Below are positions 7,176 to 14,670 of a stretch of 64,000 nucleotides of DNA, piece after piece. The notes beneath the pieces are model-generated. The model made no database searches. It was not told the origin of the DNA and saw only the letters and a program-made list of their open reading frames with translations. Position 1 is the stretch's first letter; each line of letters starts with the position of its first letter. The stretch is taken from positions 186,001 to 250,000 of the forward strand of contig NZ_VTKZ01000001.1 in assembly GCF_020514115.1 (NCBI RefSeq), given 5' to 3'. The translations under genes and the position numbers were made by a program. The stretch is from Synechococcus sp. MU1642. Lineage in GTDB: Bacteria; Cyanobacteriota; Cyanobacteriia; PCC-6307; Cyanobiaceae.

Positions 7176-8003
7176 TTGTCTTCCGTCTCATCTCTGCCGC
7201 CCCTGCGTTTGGCTGTGGTTGGCCATGTCGAGTGGATGGAATTTCTGGCGGTGGATCAGCTGCCCCATCCCGGGACCATTGGTCACGCCCTGCGAACCTT
7301 GCAGGAACCTGCTGGTGGCGGGTCCGTCGTTGCTGTGCAGATGGCACGGCTGCAGCAGCAACCTGTCCATTTCTTTACGGCTATAGGCCGCGATTCGGTC
7401 GGCGAAGCCTGCGTCAAGCGGCTTGAAGACCTGGGCCTTGTGGTTCATGTCGCCTGGAGAGAGGCACCAACCCGGCGTGGCATCAGCTTGGTTGATGGGG
7501 AGGGGGACCGAGCAATCACCGTGATCGGCGAACGGCTGACCCCATCACTGGACGATGACTTGCCTTGGGAGGCCCTCGGCGAATGCGACGGTCTCTTCGT
7601 CACGGCAGCTGATGTGCCTTTATTGAAAGCCTGTCGCGCTGCAGCAGTCATGGCCGCGACTCCGCGGGTGCGTTTGCCTGTGCTTCAGAAGGCCGGTGTG
7701 TCCATCGATGCCCTGATTGGCAGCGGACTTGATCCTGGTGAGATGGTGGATCTGGATCAGTTGAACCCAGCTCCCCACACCATGATTCGCACGGAGGGTG
7801 CCGCAGGAGGGCTCAGTCTTCCGGGAGGGCGTTATGAACCCGCACCCCTCCCTGGGCCCATCGTTGAAAGCTATGGCTGCGGTGACAGCTTTGCGGCGGG
7901 GGTGGTCACCGGCTTAGCTGCGCGTTGGACCTTGGCGAACGCCATTGCCTTGGGTGCCCAGTGTGGTGCCGCCTGTGCGACGCGCTTTGGACCTTACGGC
8001 TAG
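7176..8003 (+). CDS. PfkB/ribokinase-family sugar kinase, 275 aa
   Basis: Phosphorylates a sugar or nucleoside with ATP in the cytoplasm; the exact substrate cannot be told. The N-terminal part has the family Gly motif (AGGGSVVAVQMARL) near residue 47 and GRDSVGEACVKRLEDLG near 72. Signature 2 (ESYGCGDSFAAGVVTGLAA) lies near residue 243, its Asp being the catalytic base. Length fits the family, slightly short. The frame has no ATG at its start: TTG 7176 is the first possible start after the in-frame stop at 7143, with GTG codons about 13 residues in as alternatives. It stands alone between two sparse regions. Confidence 0.85.
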   Translation: MSSVSSLPPLRLAVVGHVEWMEFLAVDQLPHPGTIGHALRTLQEPAGGGSVVAVQMARLQQQPVHFFTAIGRDSVGEACVKRLEDLGLVVHVAWREAPTRRGISLVDGEGDRAITVIGERLTPSLDDDLPWEALGECDGLFVTAADVPLLKACRAAAVMAATPRVRLPVLQKAGVSIDALIGSGLDPGEMVDLDQLNPAPHTMIRTEGAAGGLSLPGGRYEPAPLPGPIVESYGCGDSFAAGVVTGLAARWTLANAIALGAQCGAACATRFGPYG

Positions 8004-8195
8004 ATCATCAGAAACCTGACGGGTTTGAACGTCAAATTCGAAGAGGCTTTGGCGCACGGCAGGAGTGCCAGCTTGCGGAGATGCTTAGAACCATCTTTGT
8101 CTATGGCGCCGACCTAGCAGAAGGAAATGGTCTGGGCTCCTGAGGTGGGCTTAAGCTTTTTTTCTACGACCGAAGAAATCTCATAGGGTGCCGCA
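8004..8195. other. Short gap downstream of the sugar kinase
   Basis: No gene seen. A T7 run at 8158-8165 follows the weak palindrome AAGCTT and could serve as a terminator of the kinase transcript. Confidence 0.3.
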
Positions 8196-8339
8196 TTGGG
8201 AATCCATCCAGCTGATCAACCGCTGCTTGAGCAGCAAGACGAGAACAGCGTTGGGGCTTGGCAGATGCGCAGATTAAAAGAAGCCGAAAACCCTGTGGCG
8301 TTCCCCGACGATGGAGCTGGACATAAGGAAGCTGCCTGA
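8196..8339 (+). CDS. Possible small protein, 47 aa
   Basis: A TTG start with AGGG about 7 nt upstream opens a protein-like frame (IHPADQPLLEQQDENSVGAW, MRRLKEAENPVAFPDDG) ending HKEAA. Composition is good for a soluble protein but nothing supports it otherwise. Confidence 0.35.
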   Translation: MGIHPADQPLLEQQDENSVGAWQMRRLKEAENPVAFPDDGAGHKEAA

Positions 8340-8360
8340 TGATGATCCACTAGAGAATCT

Positions 8361-8522
8361 TCAAATGCGACGTGCGCGGCGACTTTGAGCTGAATCCAAA
8401 GGAGACTCCCCTGAGACCGTGGTTATTAGGTGTAATGGGCAAGCGAGAGCACGAAAAGGAGTGTGATTACCTTCAGCGACAAATGAGCCGATTGGGCATC
8501 CGCCTGAAAGATGGATTGTCAT
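8361..8522 (-). CDS. Small Cys/His protein with ALACPL motif, 53 aa
   Basis: ATG 8522 gives MTIHLSGGCPIGSFVAEGNH, then TPFRALACPLHL and a basic tail. The core EGxHxPFxALACPL recurs in a second small minus-strand gene at 45223-45393, so the two are paralogues of a family I do not recognise. Conservation over about 25 residues of both Cys and His suggests a structural or metal-binding role; this is inference. Confidence 0.5.
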   Translation of the reverse strand: MTIHLSGGCPIGSFVAEGNHTPFRALACPLHLITTVSGESPLDSAQSRRARRI

Positions 8523-8948
8523 AACTAACGTGAACTTCCGACGTTCTACGAATGTCAAGTTCCCAGTCACCGATCGGCTTCCCGTACTTCACCTGATTCA
8601 ACGCCACAGGTGTTAGGTCACACAGTCGGCATCATCACTGCCTCAGAGACTGATCTGGATCATTCGCGAATTCAAGGTCCGCCCAGCACTGACCAATAGG
8701 AATGCAGCTCTGCTTCCCTGCGGCACAGCCCCAGCCCCATTGGGGCTGGGGAGTTCACCTCAGCGCACCCAGTCTTTGGGAATGGTCAAGGAGTAAGGGC
8801 AGGTTGGTGGTTTGCCCTTTACCCCTTGCGTGACTTTCGAGTCAAAACGAAAGCTCGATCTACAAGTCACTATTAATTGATAGCTACCGAATAGGCATCT
8901 GGCAGGACTCCCCTTTTTCAATAGAATGAGTCATGTTGCATTGGTAAA
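8523..8948. other. Intergenic stretch with a perfect GC hairpin
   Basis: No gene seen in about 425 bases. The stretch holds a 10-bp perfect hairpin at 8729-8751 and becomes AT-rich towards the small membrane gene at 8949. Confidence 0.5.
8729..8751. repeat. Perfect 10-bp GC hairpin
   Basis: CCCCAGCCCC and its exact complement are separated by the loop ATT. No T run follows on either strand, so it is not a typical terminator; it could be an RNA stabiliser or a pause site. Confidence 0.7.
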
Positions 8949-9197
8949 TTGAATTCCGGAACAATACGGCGGCTTATTCTCACGCTTGCGACTGGATACC
9001 TGACGGTGTTTGGTGTAAGGCAAATTCCTTATGAATTTGACAATGAATGGCTTGTCCTTGTTCCAGCATTGATTCTTGTCTATGCGTTGACTGTTTGGAT
9101 AGAAGGCAAAGTGTTCAGAGATGAATCGCTAGCAGTTCCTGCTGCTAAGCCTGCTAAAAAAAGAGCTGAACCCTCAGTCAAAGGCTTCAAGTCATAG
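8949..9197 (+). CDS. Small two-span membrane protein, paralogue A, 82 aa
   Basis: A TTG start is the first available; the protein has RRLILTLATGYLTVFGVRQI, then EWLVLVPALILVYALTVWIE and a basic Lys/Ala tail. Its layout (RR, span, IPYE...W, span with P and Y, WI..K) is shared with the next gene, indicating tandem duplication and divergence. AT content is higher than in the flanking core genes, which suggests recent acquisition. Function unknown. Confidence 0.6.
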   Translation: MNSGTIRRLILTLATGYLTVFGVRQIPYEFDNEWLVLVPALILVYALTVWIEGKVFRDESLAVPAAKPAKKRAEPSVKGFKS

Positions 9198-9301
9198 AGC
9201 TAGTACCCTCTTCAGTAAGGGGTATCCGTAAAAGAATCAAGGCAGCAGGAGAGAGGGAAATTAATTGAGCTTGCTAGGGTGAGCATTCACGTTGTCGATG
9301 G

Positions 9302-9505
9302 ATGCTCAGCAAGTTTCCAGTTATCCGAAGAGTGTCTATCTATATGGCGCTTAGTTATTCAGGCTTAGTGCTTGTGAATAATATTGGCTATCAGCTGGAG
9401 AATATGTGGATTATCTATGCGCCAATGTTTATTAGTGTTTATTTCTTTTCGAGATGGATTGATAGCAAGTTGGCCAAGAAAGGCAATGAAGGTGGCTCTT
9501 CATAA
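9302..9505 (+). CDS. Small two-span membrane protein, paralogue B, 67 aa
   Basis: ATG 9302 gives MLSKFPVIRRVSIYMALSYS, a span, then IGYQLENMWIIYAPMFISVY and WIDSKLAKKGNEGGSS. Positions of RR, the first span, I.Y, W, the second span with P and Y, and WI..K align with paralogue A 105 nt upstream. It is AT-rich compared with neighbours. Function unknown; possibly a lipid- or photosystem-associated membrane miniprotein. Confidence 0.65.
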   Translation: MLSKFPVIRRVSIYMALSYSGLVLVNNIGYQLENMWIIYAPMFISVYFFSRWIDSKLAKKGNEGGSS

Positions 9506-9528
9506 ATAAGTCTTGCCTCTATGAGCCT

Positions 9529-9612
9529 TCACTCAATCGGCCAGTGCTTCCACTCAGCACCTTCAGGGATCTCAGGTGCGACGGTCAGATCCTTCAGCTC
9601 CTCCCATGACAC
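9529..9612 (-). CDS. Possible C-terminal fragment or mini-ORF, 27 aa or more
   Basis: The minus frame ending at TGA 9529-9531 reads WEELKDLTVAPEIP then EGAEWKHWPIE, clearly protein-like, but upstream it has only a GTG at 9612 and a stop about 20 codons further up. It may be a very small protein or the end of a decayed gene. It overlaps the start of the plus-strand ORF at 9606. Confidence 0.3.
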   Translation of the reverse strand: MSWEELKDLTVAPEIPEGAEWKHWPIE

Positions 9613-9779
9613 AGGCCACTGGGGCAGGTGACAGGGCGCTTGACCCCTTCAAGTGTTGGCTGTCTGATGGGGTGCACGACCTTGGAGAGCCAGTGGTGGT
9701 GGAGCTGCGGCTGGAATGGCTTGATCTGTTTCTGATGGTGGAAGAGCGTGAGGACGCTGTGCCTATGTCAAGGCAATAA
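9606..9779 (+). CDS. Hypothetical acidic protein, 57 aa
   Basis: The ATG of MTQATGAGDRALDPF is taken as start. The rest (CWLSDGVHDLGEPVVVELRL, EWLDLFLMVEEREDAV) looks like an ordinary soluble protein with a hydrophobic helix and acidic surface. It runs into the tRNA-Pro terminator region from the opposite side. Not recognised. Confidence 0.45.
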   Translation: MTQATGAGDRALDPFKCWLSDGVHDLGEPVVVELRLEWLDLFLMVEEREDAVPMSRQ

Positions 9780-9802
9780 AAAACCCCAGTCAGTGACTGA
9801 GG
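9778..9802 (-). terminator. Terminator of the tRNA-Pro transcript
   Basis: On the minus strand a 9-bp palindromic stem with one G-U pair (CCTCAGTCA / TGACTGGGG) is followed by six T. It sits 37 nt past the 3' end of tRNA-Pro. Confidence 0.75.
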
Positions 9803-9838
9803 TCTCATGTATCAGCTGGGGACTGACTGTTGATCGCA

Positions 9839-9912
9839 TCGGGGAGACAGGATTCGAACCTGCGGCATCTTGCTCCCAAAGCAAGCGCGCTACCAAACTG
9901 CGCCACTCCCCG
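9839..9912 (-). tRNA. tRNA-Pro (UGG)
   Basis: The minus strand folds into a complete cloverleaf: acceptor CGGGGAG pairing with CTCCCCG, anticodon stem CTTGC/GCAAG with loop TTTGGGA (anticodon TGG), and a T-arm containing GGTTCGAATCC. Discriminator A; CCA is not encoded. A Rho-independent terminator follows. Confidence 0.95.
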
Positions 9913-9925
9913 GCGCACTTAGAGA

Positions 9926-11077
9926 TTAGCGGTCAGCGTGCAGCTGCTCAGCGAGGTTGACGCCGCTGAGGATCGCTCCCTCTGCTCTGCCGAAACCAGG
10001 CCCTTCGATCCAGTCGCCACAGAACCCAACGCCGCTGGTGGGGCACCACTGCAGCTCAGGTGGCAGAGGGTTGTTGAGGGGCCGAGACGCGCCCCAGCGC
10101 ATCACCCCCAATGGCGTCGCCTGTTCCAGTGCTGCTGAAACAACCGGCAAGGCCTGCACCAATTCGGGCAACAGGTTCAGCAGGCGTTGTTGCTGCTGGG
10201 CGAGCAGGCGGCTCTGGTTTTGGGGCGTGATTGCTTCTCCGGAATCCAAACCATGCACCACTAGCCCCCAACGCCCATCACTTTGTGGCTGCAACACGAG
10301 CCGTTCCACCTTCCAGCGTGCTTTGGCGGCGTCGTTCAACCAGATCTGAGCCGGAAGCTTTTCACCGTTGAGCGCGAGCTCGCCCAGATCCACCATCAGG
10401 TTCCAGCGCACCTCGGTTTGGCTGTGTTGCAGCAGGCTCAGTGCCGTATCGAGGCCGACGTCTACCCCCTCTTTAACGGCTGATCGCAGGGGGACGTCGT
10501 TCCAGGCCAGCATCTTCAGCGAGCGGGGATGGGCCAGCAAGGTTCCACTGAGCACAAGGCGCTTGGCCCTGAGGCACCAGCTTCGATCCTCGTTCTGCAC
10601 CAGCCAATGATCCTGGCGTCGCTCCAGCCAGCGCACGCGGGTCTCGAATTGACGACTCAAGTGTATTGAGCCAGCAGCATCGAGCAGCGCCTCGCAGATG
10701 CTGGCCATGCAGGGAATCCCATGCCACCAGCCCCCGTCTGGACAGGCTGCAGGCCAGTTGGCTGGCGATAAACTTGCTTGGGCGTCGAGCGAAAGCACAG
10801 CTCGATTGTCACGGTGAAGAACACCCGCTGAGCGCAACGGCGCAAGCAGTTCCTCCATGCTCTCCGGCAAGGAACCACTGAGTGAAAAGCCCGGTGCTCC
10901 ATGGTTGAGCAGCCAGCTGCTTTGTTCTCGTCTTCTGCGGGTGGCTGCACGGCCTCCCGGCCCCCGTCCAGCCTCAATCAAAGCAATGGTGAGATCCGAT
11001 CCCAGCTGCTGGAGCCGGCTAATCAGGCTGCAACCAGAGAGCCCTGCACCGATAACGGCGAGATCAACCTCAGTCAC
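9926..11077 (-). CDS. FAD-dependent oxidoreductase, renalase-like, 383 aa
   Basis: A flavoprotein of the NAD(P)/FAD amine-oxidase-like group. The N-terminal dinucleotide-binding motif is AVIGAGLSGCSLISRL near residue 8, followed by the family's GRGPGGRAATRR segment near residue 38. The C-terminus carries the FAD-contact motif CGDWIEGPGFGRAEGAILSG. Length matches renalase-like cyanobacterial proteins, whose substrate is not known. The ATG 11077 start is good. It ends 14 nt from tRNA-Pro on the same strand. Confidence 0.85.
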   Translation of the reverse strand: MTEVDLAVIGAGLSGCSLISRLQQLGSDLTIALIEAGRGPGGRAATRRRREQSSWLLNHGAPGFSLSGSLPESMEELLAPLRSAGVLHRDNRAVLSLDAQASLSPANWPAACPDGGWWHGIPCMASICEALLDAAGSIHLSRQFETRVRWLERRQDHWLVQNEDRSWCLRAKRLVLSGTLLAHPRSLKMLAWNDVPLRSAVKEGVDVGLDTALSLLQHSQTEVRWNLMVDLGELALNGEKLPAQIWLNDAAKARWKVERLVLQPQSDGRWGLVVHGLDSGEAITPQNQSRLLAQQQQRLLNLLPELVQALPVVSAALEQATPLGVMRWGASRPLNNPLPPELQWCPTSGVGFCGDWIEGPGFGRAEGAILSGVNLAEQLHADR

Positions 11078-11101
11078 GACCGCTGACGTCTCCGCCGTCG
11101 A

Positions 11102-11194
11102 TCACATCCAGTAGCGCTCTGCGGCAACTCGAGAAAACAAACCACCCAGCAATGCCAGAAGAATCGTGACGCCAAAGAACGTGAAATACGCCAT
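11102..11194 (-). CDS. Single-span membrane miniprotein, 30 aa
   Basis: ATG 11194 gives MAYFTFFGVTILLALLGGLF then SRVAAERYWM. The size and one-helix design are those of low-mass thylakoid subunits, but the sequence is not one I can name. It ends 24 nt upstream of the oxidoreductase start on the same strand, so may be cotranscribed with it. Confidence 0.5.
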   Translation of the reverse strand: MAYFTFFGVTILLALLGGLFSRVAAERYWM

Positions 11195-11288
11195 CTAAAC
11201 TGTTGGCCTGGTCAGGGATTCACGGTTTTCTAACAGCCGTTGGGTTGTCGGCTCAATTGAGTCACGAGACGAAATCAAACCGCTGGTA

Positions 11289-11360
11289 TGGGTCGCCTGA
11301 GATTCGAACTCAGGACCAGCCGGTTAAAAGCCGGATGCTCTACCGCTGAGCTAGCGACCC
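11289..11360 (-). tRNA. tRNA-Lys (UUU)
   Basis: Minus-strand cloverleaf of 72 nt: acceptor GGGTCGC/GCGACCC, D-arm with AGCTCAGCGGTAGAGC, anticodon loop CTTTTAA (anticodon TTT), T-arm with GAGTTCGAATCTC. Discriminator A, CCA not encoded. Confidence 0.95.
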
Positions 11361-11438
11361 GTGCCCGCTTGGGCATGCCATTTCGGCACTAATGAGGTTA
11401 TCACTCAGGTCGCCGGTGAGACTGGTGGCTTCTGAACC

Positions 11439-11951
11439 ATGGCCATGACTGGCTCCAAGCCCTGGCCCGATCCTCAAATTGATGCTGACGCCTGGGTAGC
11501 TGAATCCGCCGTCGTGATTGGCAATGTGCTGATGGCAGCAGGCAGCAGCCTCTGGCCCACAGCTGTTGCGCGCGGCGATCTCGAGCAGATCAGCATCGGA
11601 GCGGGCAGCAATGTTCAAGACGGTGCCGTGCTCCATGGCGATCCGGGGCAGCCGGTGCGACTCGGTGCCGACGTCACTGTTGGCCATCGGGCCGTGATCC
11701 ATAGCGCCACGCTCGAGGATGGATGCTTGGTGGGAATTGGTGCCATCGTTCTCAATGGCGTAACCGTCGGTGCCGGGGCCTTGGTGGCTGCTGGTTCTGT
11801 TGTCACCAAGGATGTGCCTCCCGGAACCCTGGTGGTGGGCGCGCCTGCGGTGGTGAAGCGGGAGTTATCGCCTGAGGCGATCGACGAGCAGCGCTGCCAC
11901 GCCCAGCGCTACGCGCGATTGGCGGCATCCCACGCCCAGATCAGGCCTTGA
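11439..11951 (+). CDS. Gamma-carbonic-anhydrase-like hexapeptide-repeat protein, 170 aa
   Basis: Left-handed beta-helix trimer of the YrdA/CcmM-like group, possibly a zinc carbonic anhydrase. Hexapeptide repeats run from about residue 20 to 135 (SAVVIGNVLMAAGSS, IGAGSNVQDGAVLHGD). The metal-ligand pattern is present: His in VLHGD and the pair in VGHRAVIHSA. Length equals the stand-alone family members. No catalytic Gln/Arg mapping was attempted, so activity is inferred. It is monocistronic and faces tRNA-Lys divergently. Confidence 0.85.
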   Translation: MAMTGSKPWPDPQIDADAWVAESAVVIGNVLMAAGSSLWPTAVARGDLEQISIGAGSNVQDGAVLHGDPGQPVRLGADVTVGHRAVIHSATLEDGCLVGIGAIVLNGVTVGAGALVAAGSVVTKDVPPGTLVVGAPAVVKRELSPEAIDEQRCHAQRYARLAASHAQIRP

Positions 11952-12054
11952 ATTCAACCCCCTGATTGCTGCGAATTCGATCAGCTTTCAGGGAAGGTCG
12001 TGGGATCAACGGAGAAGTCCGTAAGATCGGCCACACTGATTTCCGTTTTCAAGA

Positions 12055-12267
12055 ATGGTCCGAGTTGCCATCGGTCTGGTCCTCATCCTGGTGATCGTCG
12101 GTTACTCGGCCTTCAGCGTGATCACCACAGGTCAAGTGCTGGGCATCGACGCCCGCCTGTTCCTTGTGGTTGCCCCGATCCTTGCCGCTGTCAGCTGGGC
12201 TGCTTTCAACATCGGCCGTGCGGCTGTTGGTCAGCTGCAGTTGATGCTTAAGCGCAGCCGCGCCTGA
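12055..12267 (+). CDS. psbY: PsbY-like photosystem II protein with extra N-terminal span, 70 aa
   Basis: The last 45 residues (DARLFLVVAPILAAVSWAAF, NIGRAAVGQLQL, basic end KRSRA) fit the PsbY subunit at the edge of photosystem II, normally about 36-40 residues with one helix. Here the ATG-initiated frame adds a second hydrophobic segment at the N-terminus (IGLVLILVIVGYSAFSVI) and a short linker. Either PsbY in this strain is two-span or the true start is internal: GTG 12136 (before LGIDAR) would give the classical size. I cannot see a ribosome binding site that decides it. Confidence 0.7.
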   Translation: MVRVAIGLVLILVIVGYSAFSVITTGQVLGIDARLFLVVAPILAAVSWAAFNIGRAAVGQLQLMLKRSRA

Positions 12268-12314
12268 TCCAGGCAACCGAGCTTCGTAGGCTGAAGGCTG
12301 CTTGATGCAGCCGG

Positions 12315-13685
12315 TTGTCTCAATCTCCTCATGTCACCGTTCTTGGTGCCGGTCTGGCCGGTACTGAGGCTGCTTGGCAGATCGCCCGTGCAGGAGTTTC
12401 GGTAACCCTGGTGGAAATGCGTCCGATTCGACGCTCCCCAGCCCACCACAGCAGTGATTTTGCTGAATTGGTGTGCAGCAATAGCTTCGGTGCCCTGAGC
12501 AGTGACCGTGCTGCAGGCTTGCTGCAGGAAGAGTTGCGCCGACTCGGCTCCTTGGTGATCGGCACAGCCGACACCCATGCTGTTCCGGCAGGTGGTGCAT
12601 TGGCGGTTGATCGCGGTCGCTACAGCGCTGCCCTTACCGAAGCCCTCGATCAGCATCCCCTGGTCACTATCGAACGGCGCGAGCAGCAGGCCCTGCCGTC
12701 GGAAGATGCGATTACCGTTCTGGCGACGGGCCCGCTCACGAGTGAACCGTTGGCGGAGGACCTGCGCCAGTTCACTGGACGTGCCGACTGCCACTTCTTT
12801 GATGCGGCCAGCCCGATCGTGCATGGAGACAGCATCGATCTGTCGGTGGCCTTTCGCGCCAGCCGCTACGACAAGGGCGATGCCGACTACATCAATTGTC
12901 CGATGGATAAGGAGCAGTACCTGGCTTTCCGTCAGGCCCTGCTGGAGGCTGAACAGGCGGAACTCAAAGACTTCGACAAAAACGACGCCACCTTCTTTGA
13001 AGGCTGCCTGCCGATCGAGGAGTTGGCGCGTCGTGGTGAAGACACCATGCGTTATGGCCCCCTGAAGCCGATCGGGCTCTGGGATCCCCGTTGGGGTGAT
13101 GTGAACGATCGCGATGTTCGCCGGGCCAAGCGCGCATATGCAGTGGTGCAGCTGCGGCAGGAAGACAAGGACGGTCGCCTCTGGAATCTGGTGGGTTTCC
13201 AGACGAACCTTAAATGGGGTGAGCAGAAGCGAGTTCTGCAGATGATTCCCGGGCTGGGTCAGGCGGAATTCGTGCGTTTCGGGGTGATGCACCGCAACAC
13301 TTTTCTTGAATCGCCGCAGCTGCTGCAGCCCACCCTGCAGTTCCGCCAGCGGCCGAACCTTTTGGCTGCAGGCCAGATCACCGGCACCGAGGGCTATGCC
13401 GCTGCCGTGGCCGGTGGCTGGTTGGCCGGCACCAATGCGGCCCGTTTGGCCCGGGGCCTGGAGCCCATTGATCTGCCGGCCACTTGCATGAGTGGAGCCC
13501 TCACCCATTTCGTCAGCGAGGCACCAACGGCCAAGTTTCAGCCGATGCCGCCCAATTTCGGCCTGTTGCCAGATCTTCCGGAACGAATTCGAGATAAACG
13601 GGCTCGCTATGGCGCCTACCGCGATCGTGCCCTCCAAGATCTGGAGCCGATGCGGGCCCTCCAACCCGAGACCGTGACGGCATGA
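12315..13685 (+). CDS. trmFO: TrmFO, folate/FAD-dependent tRNA U54 methyltransferase, 456 aa
   Basis: Makes ribothymidine at position 54 of tRNA using methylene-tetrahydrofolate and FAD. The FAD motif [18 protein letters not shown] is at residue 7, the family block [20 protein letters not shown] near residue 52, and [20 protein letters not shown] with [12 protein letters not shown] in the middle. C-terminal [20 protein letters not shown] is typical. Length is as expected. The start is TTG 12315 (no in-frame ATG). Its end overlaps the next gene by 4 nt. Confidence 0.95.
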   Translation: MSQSPHVTVLGAGLAGTEAAWQIARAGVSVTLVEMRPIRRSPAHHSSDFAELVCSNSFGALSSDRAAGLLQEELRRLGSLVIGTADTHAVPAGGALAVDRGRYSAALTEALDQHPLVTIERREQQALPSEDAITVLATGPLTSEPLAEDLRQFTGRADCHFFDAASPIVHGDSIDLSVAFRASRYDKGDADYINCPMDKEQYLAFRQALLEAEQAELKDFDKNDATFFEGCLPIEELARRGEDTMRYGPLKPIGLWDPRWGDVNDRDVRRAKRAYAVVQLRQEDKDGRLWNLVGFQTNLKWGEQKRVLQMIPGLGQAEFVRFGVMHRNTFLESPQLLQPTLQFRQRPNLLAAGQITGTEGYAAAVAGGWLAGTNAARLARGLEPIDLPATCMSGALTHFVSEAPTAKFQPMPPNFGLLPDLPERIRDKRARYGAYRDRALQDLEPMRALQPETVTA

Positions 13686-14646
13686 ACTCCCCTGCGGAGG
13701 CTCGCCGGATCGAACAGCGCTCCTTGCGCTTCGGGGTCGGAGCCAACGCAGTGATGGCATTGGCTGGTTTGTCCGCCCATCTGATCACCGGATCCTCGGC
13801 CCTGCTCTTGGATGGCCTTTATTCCACCGTGTTGGTGGGGTCGTCCTTGATTGCCAGTCGCATCAGCTGCAATGTGGTGCGGCCGCCGGATCGAGCCTGG
13901 CCCTATGGCTACGAAGGCCAGGAAGCTTTGTATGTGCTGTTTCGCTCATTGGTGCTGCTCGGGGTGATCGGCTTTGGCGTCGGCAGCGCCAGCTCCACCT
14001 TGATCGACTGGTGGCGGGGGAACAGAATCGCGGCGCTGCACCTGGAGCCGGTGGCGCTTTACACCGCTCTGATGACAGCGTTGTGCGGCCTGCTGGCCTG
14101 GCGGCACCGCCGCGATTGGCGGCGCACGGGGCGGGTGTCGTCGCTGCTGCTCACAGAGGCCCGCAATGCCCGGATTGATGCCGTGATCACCCTGGCCACT
14201 GGTCTGGCCCTGTTGGCGTCTCCCTTGTTGCGGGTAACGCCGTTGTCTGCCCTGGCGTCGATCACCGATGCCCTGCTGGTGCTGGCGGTGAGCCTGGCTC
14301 TGCTGCGCGAACCGCTGGCGGCGCTGCGGGATGCCATGGCCCAGTCTGCGGGCTGTGCCGCCGATCCGAATGTGCTGCAGCGCACACGGCTGGTGTTGAT
14401 GCAGGAACTGGGGGGCTTCAGCTGCAGATGATGGATTTCACGGTGCAACAGCTGGGCCGCACGGCCTTCGTCGTGGTTTAAATCAATCAGCTGCAGCCCC
14501 AGGAAAGTCGTGTGATTGATGGGTTGCGCCATCACATCAATGCCCGCTGCAGTGCCGAACTTGGACGTCCCGTGCGCTCTGAGGTGATACTTACGGTGAT
14601 GCCGCCGATTCACCGCCAGGATCAAAGGCCGCAGACGGCCCCTTAG
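13682..14646 (+). pseudogene. Cation diffusion facilitator (CDF) transporter, C-terminus broken
   Basis: CDF proteins exchange Zn2+, Fe2+ or Mn2+ for protons across the membrane. Residues 1-245 have the six-span CDF membrane domain (SSALLLDGLYSTVLVGSSLI in span 2). The frame then stops at TGA 14429-14431. In the -1 frame the missing tail continues clearly (MDFTVQQLGRTAFVVV, then INQLQPQESRVIDGLRHHIN) but meets TAA 14479-14481, and ends at TAG 14644-14646. Two lesions, a one-base shift near 14415-14430 and a nonsense codon, thus separate the membrane part from the cytoplasmic metal-sensing domain; intact length would be about 321 aa. It is coupled to trmFO by ATGA. Confidence 0.8.
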
Positions 14647-14670
14647 CGTCACTTCCAAAGAAGCGATGCC

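Noticed and set aside
8361-8570. Longer N-terminal version of the ALACPL protein from 8570
   Set aside because: The first 16 residues are basic and unlike the paralogue; ATG 8522 preferred.
12231-13760. 509-codon minus-strand frame opposite trmFO
   Set aside because: Shadow of the high-GC trmFO gene; composition and third-base pattern fit the plus-strand protein.
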